From: Rathayibacter sp. VKM Ac-2754
GTDB lineage: Bacteria; Actinomycetota; Actinomycetes; Actinomycetales; Microbacteriaceae
Direction: 5' to 3'
Assembly: GCF_009807095.1 (NCBI RefSeq)
Contig: NZ_WUCC01000008.1
Location: forward strand, 1-64,000
DNA: 64,000 nt
Below are positions 8,356-15,723 of the stretch, piece after piece. A model generated the notes under the pieces. That model was not told where the DNA came from. It saw only the letters and a program-made list of their open reading frames with translations, and ran no database searches. How positions within the stretch are numbered: position 1 is the first letter of the stretch; each line of letters opens with the position of its first letter. Both the position numbers and the translations under genes were made by a program.

Positions 8356-9876
8356 TCAGCTGGTGGCCATCTCGCCCAGCGTCACGTCGACCTCGTAGCT
8401 CTGCCCACCCCGGACGTAGGTCAGCTGGACGTCGGCGCCGGCGGCCTGCGCGCGCACCTGGGCGGTGAGGTCGGAGGCGCTCGTGATGGGCGTTCCCGAC
8501 ACCTCCGTCACGATGTCCCCGGCGGCGAGTCCGGCGGCCTGCGCCGCTCCCCCGCTGGTGACCTCCTGGATCGACGCGCCGAGCACGTCGGCCGTCGAGT
8601 CGGTGACGCTCGCGCCGAGGAGTCCGTGCGTGGCGGAGCCGTTCGCGATGATCTCCTTCGCGACGCGCTCGGCGATCGCGCTCGGGATCGCGAAGCCGAC
8701 TCCGATGTTGCCCGACTGCTCGCTCGAGCCCGACGACTGACCGGCGCTGGCGATCGCGACGTTGACGCCGATGAGCTCGCCGTCGCTGTCCAGCAGCGCT
8801 CCGCCGGAGTTGCCGGGGTTGATCGCCGCGTCGGTCTGGATGACCGGCAGCGAGATCGTGCTCGTGGCCTGGGTCTGCTCGTTCTGGCCCGGGATGTCGA
8901 AGTTGAACGGGCTGTCGGTGCTGCCGCTCGAGCTGTCGCCGGAGTCGTCGGGAGCGGCGGAGGACGCGACCTGGATGCTGCGGTTCAGCGCGCTCACGAT
9001 GCCGTCGGTGACGGTGCCCGAGAGGCCGAGCGGCGCTCCGATCGCGACGGCGGTGTCGCCGACGTTGATCTCCGACGAGTCGGCGAAGGTGATCGGAGTG
9101 AGATCGCTCGCGTCCGTGAGCTTGATCACGGCGAGGTCGAGAGTCGGGTCGGTGCCCACGATCGTCGCGTCGAAGATCCAGCCGTCGCTGGTCGTGACGG
9201 TGACGGCGGCGTCCGCGGCCGCACCGTCGAGGGTCACGACGTGCGTGTTGGTCAGGACGTAGCCGTCGTCCGAGAGGACGATGCCGGAGCCCGTTCCCGC
9301 TGAGGAACCGCCGCTCACCGAGATGGTCACGACGCTCGGAGTGGCCTTGGCCGCGACCGCGGTCGCCGTCGTGGCGTCCTCGGCGTTGTTGACGGTGATG
9401 GTCTGCGAGCCGCCGGAGGAGACGACGCGGGTGGCCGAGCCGTTGGAGGCCGACCAGAGACCGAACACACCGGCGCCCGCCACTCCGCCGACGACGGCGC
9501 CGATGGCGAGGGCCGCGACGACGCTGACACCCGCGCGGCGGCGGGGCGCCGACGGGGTCTGCGCGGCCGGCGGCTCACCGGCGGGGCCGAAGGCGCTCGA
9601 GCTCGGCGGCTCCTCGGAGCTGTGCACGGTGTGCGGGGCGGGCGGCGCGTACTGGGCGGCCGCCGGGGCGTACTGGCCGTACCGGGGCGAGGGCTGCTCG
9701 GGTCGCGCCTGGTTGCCGGCGTCGGAGTTCGGCGTGTAGGGCGGCTGCGGAGTGGTCGCCTCGCGGATCGGCTCGGTGGGCCCGGTCGTCGACGAGGACG
9801 CTCCCCCGCGGTCGCCGGACTCTGACGGCGTGGTGGGTTCCTCCGGCTGACGAGGACCCTCGTGACTCTCGGTCAT
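8356..9876 (-). CDS. HtrA/DegP-like membrane-anchored serine protease with PDZ domain
   Basis: 506 residues from ATG 9876, chosen over an in-frame ATG 18 nt upstream because AAGGAG lies at a good distance before it. The layout is a cytoplasmic proline/serine-rich tail of about 115 residues, one transmembrane helix (AGVSVVAALAIGAVVGGVAGAG), a trypsin-like protease domain and a C-terminal PDZ domain (IQEVTSGGAAQAAGLAAGDIV). The triad is visible as His in LTNTHVV, Asp in LDLAVIKL and Ser in PGNSGGAL. Such proteins degrade or refold damaged envelope proteins, with PDZ controlling substrate access. A low-complexity Asp/Ser insert (DSGDSSSGSTDSPF) sits in a protease loop. It is divergent from the aminotransferase gene and ends at a strong hairpin. 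Confidence 0.92.
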   Translation of the reverse strand: MTESHEGPRQPEEPTTPSESGDRGGASSSTTGPTEPIREATTPQPPYTPNSDAGNQARPEQPSPRYGQYAPAAAQYAPPAPHTVHSSEEPPSSSAFGPAGEPPAAQTPSAPRRRAGVSVVAALAIGAVVGGVAGAGVFGLWSASNGSATRVVSSGGSQTITVNNAEDATTATAVAAKATPSVVTISVSGGSSAGTGSGIVLSDDGYVLTNTHVVTLDGAAADAAVTVTTSDGWIFDATIVGTDPTLDLAVIKLTDASDLTPITFADSSEINVGDTAVAIGAPLGLSGTVTDGIVSALNRSIQVASSAAPDDSGDSSSGSTDSPFNFDIPGQNEQTQATSTISLPVIQTDAAINPGNSGGALLDSDGELIGVNVAIASAGQSSGSSEQSGNIGVGFAIPSAIAERVAKEIIANGSATHGLLGASVTDSTADVLGASIQEVTSGGAAQAAGLAAGDIVTEVSGTPITSASDLTAQVRAQAAGADVQLTYVRGGQSYEVDVTLGEMATS

Positions 9877-9957
9877 GGGTGCTGCTCCTTCCAAGCGGGG
9901 ATAGCTTGGCCATCGAACCTGGGCGTTTCTTATGACGGGCCTGCAAGCAGGACATCA

Positions 9958-11184
9958 ATGCGGGAGGTGCACACTGAGAGGGTGAGCATCCATGGATCCT
10001 GGACCCGCGCCGCGGCCGGCGCCGGACTTCTCGGCCCCGGCGGCGAGGTCGCCGCCACCGTCTTCAGCGAGATGAGCGCCCTCGCGGCCCGCACCGGGGC
10101 GATCAACCTCGGCCAGGGCTTCCCCGACGAGGACGGACCGCGCGAGGTGCTCGAGACGGCGCGGGAGGCGATCGCCTCCGGACTGAACCAGTACCCGCCC
10201 GGCCCCGGCTTCCCCGTGCTGCGCACCGCGATCTCGGCGCACCAGCGCCGCTTCTACGGCCTCGAGGTCGATCCCGACGGCGAGGTCCTGGTGACCACCG
10301 GCGCGACGGAGGCCCTCGCGGCCACCATGCTCGCCCTCCTCGAGCCCGGCGACGAGGTGGTGACCTTCACCCCGCACTACGACGCCTACGGAGCCCTCAT
10401 CGCGCTGGCCGGAGGCGTGCACCGCACGGTCGCCCTGCGCGGTCCCACCTTCACCGTCGACCACGACGAGCTGGAGCGCGCCGTCACCGACCGCACGCGC
10501 GTGATCCTCGTCAACGACCCGCACAACCCGACGGGCTCCGTCCTCCCCGCCGACACACGCGAGCTGATCGTCCGGCTCGCCGAGCGGCACGACGCGCTGA
10601 TCGTGACCGACGAGGTCTACGAGCACCTCCGCTTCGACGGCGCGCACGTGCCGATCGCGACGCTGCCCGGTGCGTTCGAGCGCACGCTCACGATCTCGTC
10701 CGCCGGCAAGACGTTCAGCACCACGGGCTGGAAGATCGGCTGGATCACCGGGCCGCGCGAGCTCGTCACCGCCGTGCTCGCGGTCAAGCAGTTCCTCACC
10801 TACGTCAGCGGGTCGCCGTTCCAGGGCGCGGTGGCGCGGGGGCTCGGGCTCGACGACGTCTTCTTCACGGGGATCGCCGCGACCCTGGAGCGCAAGCGGG
10901 ACATCCTCTCGGCCGGCCTCTCGGCGGCCGGATTCTCGGTGTCGCCGTCGGCGGGCAGCTACTTCGTGGTGGCCGACGCGGCACCGCTCGGGTTCGAGGA
11001 CTCCGTCGCCTTCTGCGGCGCGCTGCCCGAGCTGGCCGGCGTCGTGGCGGTGCCGGTCTCGGCCTTCTGCCGGGCCGAGGACGCGGCACCCTACCGCTCG
11101 CTGGTGCGCTTCGCCTTCTGCAAGCGCTTCGAGGTGCTCGACAGCGCGGCGGAGCGGCTCGCCGCGATGCGGCCGAGGGGCTGA
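9958..11184 (+). CDS. PLP-dependent class I/II aminotransferase, DapC-like
   Basis: About 408 residues from ATG 9958, which has AGGA five bases upstream; GTG at 9982 is an alternative start. Fold type I aminotransferase motifs are complete: INLGQGFPDEDGP, VTTGATEALAATM, NDPHNPTG, VTDEVYEHLRFDG, and the PLP-lysine region TISSAGKTFSTTGWKIGW. This pattern is shared by N-succinyl-diaminopimelate aminotransferases (DapC) of actinobacteria and by kynurenine/glutamine transaminases; the first would place it in lysine and peptidoglycan precursor synthesis. The substrate cannot be fixed by sequence alone. It is convergent with the nitrilase gene (22 bp apart), which recalls the omega-amidase/glutamine-transaminase pairing seen in other organisms, although here the two are on opposite strands. 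Confidence 0.88.
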   Translation: MREVHTERVSIHGSWTRAAAGAGLLGPGGEVAATVFSEMSALAARTGAINLGQGFPDEDGPREVLETAREAIASGLNQYPPGPGFPVLRTAISAHQRRFYGLEVDPDGEVLVTTGATEALAATMLALLEPGDEVVTFTPHYDAYGALIALAGGVHRTVALRGPTFTVDHDELERAVTDRTRVILVNDPHNPTGSVLPADTRELIVRLAERHDALIVTDEVYEHLRFDGAHVPIATLPGAFERTLTISSAGKTFSTTGWKIGWITGPRELVTAVLAVKQFLTYVSGSPFQGAVARGLGLDDVFFTGIAATLERKRDILSAGLSAAGFSVSPSAGSYFVVADAAPLGFEDSVAFCGALPELAGVVAVPVSAFCRAEDAAPYRSLVRFAFCKRFEVLDSAAERLAAMRPRG

Positions 11185-11206
11185 CCGGGCTCGGGGCCGA
11201 TCGGAC

Positions 11207-12022
11207 TCAGATCGGCTCGACGCGGAAGCGCCGCAGCGCCAGCGCCGGGTTCTTCGTGCGGGCGGCGTCGATCCGCTCGCGCGAGATCCAGGCGACCGCG
11301 ACGTCCTCGGCCTCGCCGAGGGTCGCGATCTCGACGCCCATCGGGTCGACGATCATGCTCGTGCCCACGCCGATCGGAGGCGTCTGGTCGGCCGCCAGGA
11401 GGTAGATCGTGTTCTCGAGAGCGCGAGCAGTGACGAGGACGCGCCAGTGCGCCTCCTTCAGCGGGCCGCGCACCCACTCGGCCGGGGCTGCGACGACCTC
11501 GGCGCCCGCGTCGACGAGCCAGCGCGTCACCTCGGGGAAGCGCAGGTCGTAGCAGGTCTGCAGGCCGACGACGAGGCCGCCGACCTCGAAGGTCTGCGGC
11601 GCCTCGATGCCGCCCGCGGCGACCCACTCGGACTCGGTCTGACCGAAGGCGTCGTAGAGGTGGAGCTTGCGGTACCGCGCGACGAGGGCACCCTGCTGAT
11701 CGAGCGCGATCAGGGTGTTCGCGATGCGCCGCTCGCCGTCGACGGCCTCGACCATGCCGGCTACGAGGTGGACGCCCAGATCGCGGGCGATCTCACCGAG
11801 GCCGGAGGCGAACGGGCCGTCGAGCGCCTCGCCGGCGGCGACGAGCTCGGGGCCGAGCGGGTCGACGAAGAACGAGCTGTACTCGGGGAGGACGACGAGG
11901 CTCGCGCCGCGACCCGCCGCCACCGTCGCGAGACGGCGGATCGTGGCGAGGTTGGCGGCGCGGTCGGCGGTCGGCGCGAACTGAGCGACCGCGACGCCGA
12001 CGGCCCGGGCGTCGGCCGCCAT
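11207..12022 (-). CDS. Carbon-nitrogen hydrolase (nitrilase superfamily amidase)
   Basis: 271 residues. The Glu-Lys-Cys triad of the nitrilase superfamily is visible: Glu in VVLPEYSSFF, Lys in RYRKLHLYDAF and Cys in GLQTCYDLRFPE. The length and the FxxxES/W-type central segment fit the amidase branch (Nit/omega-amidase, N-carbamoyl or deaminated glutathione amidase) rather than true nitrilases. The enzyme should be cytosolic and hydrolyse an amide to acid and ammonia. The ATG at 12022 shares one base with the stop of the upstream CHAP-domain gene (TGATG), so the two are translationally coupled though their functions look unrelated. The physiological substrate is not predicted; repair of damaged metabolites is one known role in this family. 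Confidence 0.87.
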   Translation of the reverse strand: MAADARAVGVAVAQFAPTADRAANLATIRRLATVAAGRGASLVVLPEYSSFFVDPLGPELVAAGEALDGPFASGLGEIARDLGVHLVAGMVEAVDGERRIANTLIALDQQGALVARYRKLHLYDAFGQTESEWVAAGGIEAPQTFEVGGLVVGLQTCYDLRFPEVTRWLVDAGAEVVAAPAEWVRGPLKEAHWRVLVTARALENTIYLLAADQTPPIGVGTSMIVDPMGVEIATLGEAEDVAVAWISRERIDAARTKNPALALRRFRVEPI

Positions 12023-13023
12023 CAGCTCGGCGGGTAGAGGAAGAGCGGGACGCTCGAGGCGGGGATCGTCCGCGTGTGGTACGCGTGGTCGTTGCCCCAG
12101 TTGTACTCCTCGAGCGAGACGCTGCCGTCGGAGTTGACCGACTGCACGTACGCGACGTGGTTGCCGTTGAACCACGCGACGCTGCCGGGGACGGGCGTGG
12201 TGCTGGTCACCCAGCCGTGCGACGCCCACTGACCCGCCCAGGCGTAGGCGCTGCCGCCGCCGGGCGTCAGGTTGCCCCAGGTCCACTTGAAGGGGGCGCC
12301 GGTGGAGCCCTGATCGCGGTTGAGGCGCCACGCGACGAAGTCGACGCACTCGCGGTAGTAGTAGCGCAGCGGCGAGAGGCCGCCGCCCTGGTCGTCGGTC
12401 AGCGCGTCGCGCCACGGATAGTCGTCGCCCTCTTCGCGCGGGGTGACCGAGGTGCTCGAGCCGCTGGAGCCCGTGGCGGAGCTCGTCGCCCCGCCGGTCG
12501 TCCTGGCCTCCTCGGCGGCGGCAGCGGCCTCCTCGGCCTCGCGCGCCGCCTTCTCGGCCGCGGCGGCGAGCGCGCGGGCCTGTGCCGCGGCCTCGTCGAG
12601 CTGGGCCTGGGTGGGCGCGGTGAAGGAGTCGCGGATCACCTGCTCCTGCACGGCGGCGCCCGACACGGTGAGCTTCTGGTTGCCGAGCGCCTGCACGCGG
12701 GCGGCCGCCTCGATGGCGGCCTGCGAGTCGGGTGCCGGGTCGAACGAGTAGGCGGGGAGGGCCATCACCGCGACCATCCCGGCGATCGCGGCGACGGCGA
12801 CGGTGCTCAGCGCGGCGCGGAGGCCCCGGCGGGAGCGGCGCCGCACGGGGGCGACGGCGGCCAGGACGGGCGCCTTCACGGGTGCGGGTGCGGGCCGGAC
12901 GACGGGGACCGGGCGGGTGGCGGACTCCGCGTCCCGGCGGCTGCGCCGGGAGGGGTGGACGGTCGACCCGTCCGATCCTCCGGGGGTCGGTACCGAGCTG
13001 TCGTCCACCTGTTCGTCCGTCAC
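12022..13023 (-). CDS. CHAP-domain cell-wall hydrolase, membrane anchored
   Basis: 333 residues from GTG 13023, chosen because GAAGGG precedes it by seven bases; an ATG further upstream has no ribosome site. The order is a basic Ser/Arg-rich tail, a transmembrane or signal-anchor helix (ALSTVAVAAIAGMVAVMALPAYSF), an alanine-rich coiled coil with AAAEKAAREAEEAAAAAEEA, a Gly/Ser/Thr linker, and a C-terminal CHAP domain. The catalytic Cys is in YRECVDFVAWRLN and the His in NGNHVAYVQS, followed by SLEEYNWG. CHAP domains cleave peptidoglycan peptide bonds as amidases or endopeptidases. Coiled-coil-plus-CHAP proteins in actinobacteria act in wall remodelling or daughter-cell separation, so that is the likely role. 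It is co-transcribed with the nitrilase-type amidase. Confidence 0.88.
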   Translation of the reverse strand: MTDEQVDDSSVPTPGGSDGSTVHPSRRSRRDAESATRPVPVVRPAPAPVKAPVLAAVAPVRRRSRRGLRAALSTVAVAAIAGMVAVMALPAYSFDPAPDSQAAIEAAARVQALGNQKLTVSGAAVQEQVIRDSFTAPTQAQLDEAAAQARALAAAAEKAAREAEEAAAAAEEARTTGGATSSATGSSGSSTSVTPREEGDDYPWRDALTDDQGGGLSPLRYYYRECVDFVAWRLNRDQGSTGAPFKWTWGNLTPGGGSAYAWAGQWASHGWVTSTTPVPGSVAWFNGNHVAYVQSVNSDGSVSLEEYNWGNDHAYHTRTIPASSVPLFLYPPS

Positions 13024-13090
13024 GCCTGAACCCTTCGCATCCCGACGAGGATACCGTGCGGCTCGCCGCGACACACCAGGCCGAGGCGCG

Positions 13091-14353
13091 TCATGACGCG
13101 CGGAGGGGGTGCGCGAGCTCGTCCGGGCCGAGTCGTGCGAGGACGAGCGTCAGCACCGCGGCCGCCGCGGCGAGGGCTCCGACGACCGCGAAAGTCGGCG
13201 CGATGCCGAACGCCTCCCCCACCGGGCCTGCGACGGCCATCGAGACGGGCATCAGGGCGAGCGAGACGAAGAAGTCGAGGCTCGACACGCGACCGAGCAG
13301 GGCGGGCGGCACCCGCTGCTGCAGGAGCGTGCCCCAGAGCACCTGTGCCGCGGCTCCGGTGACCCCGTCGACGAAGAGGATCGCGGCGATCAGCCACAGC
13401 TGGTCGACGACGCCGAGGAACACGAACGGCAGCACGCCGAATCCCCACAGCAGGACCATCGTCGTGAGGTAGCGCCGCGGGATCGGCCGCGACGAGATCA
13501 CCAGCGAGCCGATCACGCCTCCGCAGCCGTACGCCGTGAGAGCGAGCGCGTAGCCGGAGGCGCCGGCTCCGGTCTGGTCGCGCACGGCGAAGGGCACGAG
13601 CACCTCGATCGGCCCGACCACGAGGAAGACGAGGACGACGGCGAACAGGAGCGTCGCGAGGAGCCACCGGGTGCGCAGCATGTAGCCGAAGCCCTCGCGC
13701 AGGTCGCGGAGGGCCGAGCGGATCGGGCCGGTCCCCTCCTCCGTCGTGCGCTGGAAGGGCACGGGACCCATCAGCACCAGCGCGATGAGGGCGAGCGCGT
13801 AGCCCCCGGCCGTCACGGCGAAGGCCGCCGACGGCGCGGCGACCGCGATGACCAGCCCGGCGAGGGCGGGGCCGGCCGCACTCTGCGCGACGGGGCGCAG
13901 CGCCCCCTCCACTCCGTTGGCCGCGAGGAGCTGCGCCTCGGGCAGCAGCCTCGGGAGGATCACCGAGTAGGCGGGGAAGAAGAAGGCCTCGCCGACGCCG
14001 AGCACGAACGCCAGCACGGTGAGCTGCCAGAGGGCCAGCACTCCGGAGGCGTCGAGCGCGACGGCCGCGAGGACGGCGACGATGCGCACCGCCTCGACAC
14101 CGAGGAGGAGCCGGCGCTGCGGGACGCGGTCGGCCGCGACTCCGCCGAGCAGGACGGCGAGGACGAGGCCGAGCGCCGACGCCGCGGCCACGACCGAGAC
14201 GTCGCTCGGGCCGCCGCCGAGGGCGATCACCTGCCAGACGAGGGCGACGAGCCAGACTCCGCTCGCCAGCAGCGACGCGGCGAGCGAGAGGGCGAGGAAG
14301 CGGTAGGCGCGGGTCTCGAACGGGCGCAGCGCGCGCGGGAGAGCCCTGGCCAT
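13091..14353 (-). CDS. MFS transporter (MFS_3/enterobactin-exporter-like efflux protein)
   Basis: 420 residues from ATG 14353, with GGGAG six bases before it. Twelve hydrophobic segments are visible, beginning FRFLALSLAASLLASGVWLVAL-like, with the intracellular loop GGVAADRVPQRRLLLGVE matching MFS motif A. The protein resembles the MFS_3 group (EntS-like and multidrug/macrolide efflux proteins), which export small molecules by proton antiport. It lies 67 bp from the start of the CHAP gene, so it could share a transcript with the CHAP and amidase genes. There is no nearby biosynthetic cluster to suggest a substrate. Confidence 0.87.
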   Translation of the reverse strand: MARALPRALRPFETRAYRFLALSLAASLLASGVWLVALVWQVIALGGGPSDVSVVAAASALGLVLAVLLGGVAADRVPQRRLLLGVEAVRIVAVLAAVALDASGVLALWQLTVLAFVLGVGEAFFFPAYSVILPRLLPEAQLLAANGVEGALRPVAQSAAGPALAGLVIAVAAPSAAFAVTAGGYALALIALVLMGPVPFQRTTEEGTGPIRSALRDLREGFGYMLRTRWLLATLLFAVVLVFLVVGPIEVLVPFAVRDQTGAGASGYALALTAYGCGGVIGSLVISSRPIPRRYLTTMVLLWGFGVLPFVFLGVVDQLWLIAAILFVDGVTGAAAQVLWGTLLQQRVPPALLGRVSSLDFFVSLALMPVSMAVAGPVGEAFGIAPTFAVVGALAAAAAVLTLVLARLGPDELAHPLRAS

Positions 14354-14449
14354 GCCTAGCTCCCTCCGCACCCGTGACGCGGGCAGCCGACCAGAGTAGC
14401 GTCCGGGGCGAGGCGCAGGCGACGGAGCCGCGCGGAGAGAGGTGCGGCC

Positions 14450-14830
14450 GTGGTCACGAGCGAGCGGGTCTTCAGCGGGTTCAGCGTCGACAGTGTCGAG
14501 GAGGCGGAGCGCTTCTACGGCGGGACGCTCGGCTTCGACGTCTCCGTGAACGGGATGGGGATCCTCGACATCACCCTGCCGGGCGGCGGTCACGCGATCG
14601 CCTACCCCAAGCCGACGCATGTGCCGGCGACGTTCACGATCCTGAATCTCGAGGTCGCCGACGTCGACGCCGCTGTCGCCGAGCTGAATCGCGCGAATGT
14701 CGCCACGAAGATCTACGACGACGCCGAGACTCCGACCGACGCGACCGGAGTGATGCGCGGCCACGGCCCGACGATCGCGTGGTTCCGCGACCCTGCGGGC
14801 AACGTGCTCAGCGTGATCGCCGCGGACTGA
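14450..14830 (+). CDS. VOC-superfamily (glyoxalase/bleomycin-resistance-like) protein
   Basis: 126 residues from GTG 14450 with GAGAGG about eight bases upstream. Two beta-alpha-beta-beta-beta modules are evident: FSVDSVEEAERFYGGTLGFDV in the first half and LEVADVDAAVAELNRANV with WFRDPAGNVLSVI in the second. The terminal DPAGN motif is standard for VOC proteins. Members include metal-dependent lyases, dioxygenases and antibiotic-binding proteins; the metal ligands cannot be fixed here and the substrate is unknown. It is a single gene, divergent from the MFS transporter. Confidence 0.82.
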   Translation: MVTSERVFSGFSVDSVEEAERFYGGTLGFDVSVNGMGILDITLPGGGHAIAYPKPTHVPATFTILNLEVADVDAAVAELNRANVATKIYDDAETPTDATGVMRGHGPTIAWFRDPAGNVLSVIAAD

Positions 14831-14919
14831 CGGGAGCCTCCGCGACACCCGTCGAGCTCGGCGGTCCCGGACCCGTCGCCGGTGCCGCTACGCCCTGCAG
14901 GGCCCGGCGTTAACGACGA

Positions 14920-14945
14920 AAGCCGGCCCTTCTCAGGACCGGCTT
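14920..14945 (-). terminator. Hairpin downstream of tRNA-fMet, possibly bidirectional
   Basis: AAGCCGGCCC at 14920-14929 pairs with GGACCGGCTT at 14936-14945 (one G-U wobble, 6-nt loop). It is 11 bp past the mature 3' end of the minus-strand tRNA, and on the plus strand it is followed by a pyrimidine run, so it could also end the VOC gene transcript. Confidence 0.75.
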
Positions 14946-14956
14946 CCGTCTTCTTG

Positions 14957-15030
14957 TTGCGGGGGCAGGATTTGAACCTACGACCTCTGGGTTATGAGCC
15001 CAGCGAGCTACCGAACTGCTCCACCCCGCG
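14957..15030 (-). tRNA. tRNA-fMet (initiator, CAU anticodon)
   Basis: Cloverleaf on the minus strand of 74 nt. The acceptor pair is C1-A72 (5' CGCGGGG, 3' CCCCGCA plus A73), the unpaired first position diagnostic of initiator tRNA. The anticodon loop reads CTCATAA (CAU), and the anticodon stem is GC-rich (CTGGG/CCCAG), also an initiator feature. The T arm carries GTTCAAAT. CCA is not encoded. Confidence 0.95.
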
Positions 15031-15042
15031 GCACAAGAGAAA

Positions 15043-15071
15043 ACACTACAGGCGCTTTCCGAGAAGTGCAA
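15043..15071 (-). promoter_or_regulatory. Sigma-70-like promoter of the initiator tRNA
   Basis: On the minus strand TTGCAC (15071-15066) and TAGTGT (15048-15043) are separated by exactly 17 bp. They lie 12 bp upstream of the mature 5' end of tRNA-fMet, a good placement for a housekeeping promoter. Confidence 0.65.
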
Positions 15072-15116
15072 ATCGAGGACGGAGCCGACCGGGGCGGGGT
15101 GCGTCAAGGTGGGGAC

Positions 15117-15719
15117 TCAGACGCGCTTGGTCGCGACGATCGACTCGTCGTCGGCGGGCGGGCCGACCTCGAGGCCCGCGCGCTCGAGGGCCTCGGCGAG
15201 GCTGCGCAGGGAGTGGTCGACTCGACGGACGTCGGCGTCGACGACGCCCTCGCCCGCGTCGGGATCGAGGACGAACGAGCCGCCCGGCTCGACGAACCAC
15301 TCGATGATCCGGGCCCACTCGTCGAGGTCGGGCAGCCATGAGACGGCGCTCCGGCTCGTCACGACGAGGCCGAAGGAGTCGGGCTCCGGCAGCATGTGCC
15401 GCAGCTCGTAGACGTTCGCGCAGAGGAAGCGCGAGCGATCGGACAGCCCGAGATCCTCCGCGAGGGCGCGGGCGCGTCGGACCACCGGCATCGAGAAGTC
15501 GACGCCGATGACCTCCGCGCCGCGCCGCGCGTGGACGAGGCTCCGGGAGCCGTCACCGCTCTGGAGGTGCAGGACGCGGACGCCCGCCTCCTCGTCGGAG
15601 GCGGGCGTCGCAGCCAGGAGCGGATCGGGCGAGCCCGGCTCCCTGGACTCCCAGTGCGCGCGGTTCAGGTTGAGCCACTCCCCCGAGCTCAGGTGCTCGC
15701 CGCGGTCGACCTGAACCAC
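15117..15719 (-). CDS. Class I SAM-dependent methyltransferase
   Basis: 200 residues, GTG start 4 bp after the UPF0182 stop, so probably co-transcribed with it. The Rossmann-type SAM site is visible: VLHLQSGDGSRSLVHARRGAEVIGVDFS (motif I with GxG, then the acidic ribose-binding D), followed by a post-I helix VVRRARALAEDLGL and FLCANVYEL. An N-terminal LNLNRAHWESR segment is common in actinobacterial small-molecule methyltransferases. The substrate cannot be predicted. The gene appears complete and cytosolic. Confidence 0.82.
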   Translation of the reverse strand: MVQVDRGEHLSSGEWLNLNRAHWESREPGSPDPLLAATPASDEEAGVRVLHLQSGDGSRSLVHARRGAEVIGVDFSMPVVRRARALAEDLGLSDRSRFLCANVYELRHMLPEPDSFGLVVTSRSAVSWLPDLDEWARIIEWFVEPGGSFVLDPDAGEGVVDADVRRVDHSLRSLAEALERAGLEVGPPADDESIVATKRV

Positions 15720-15723
15720 GGTG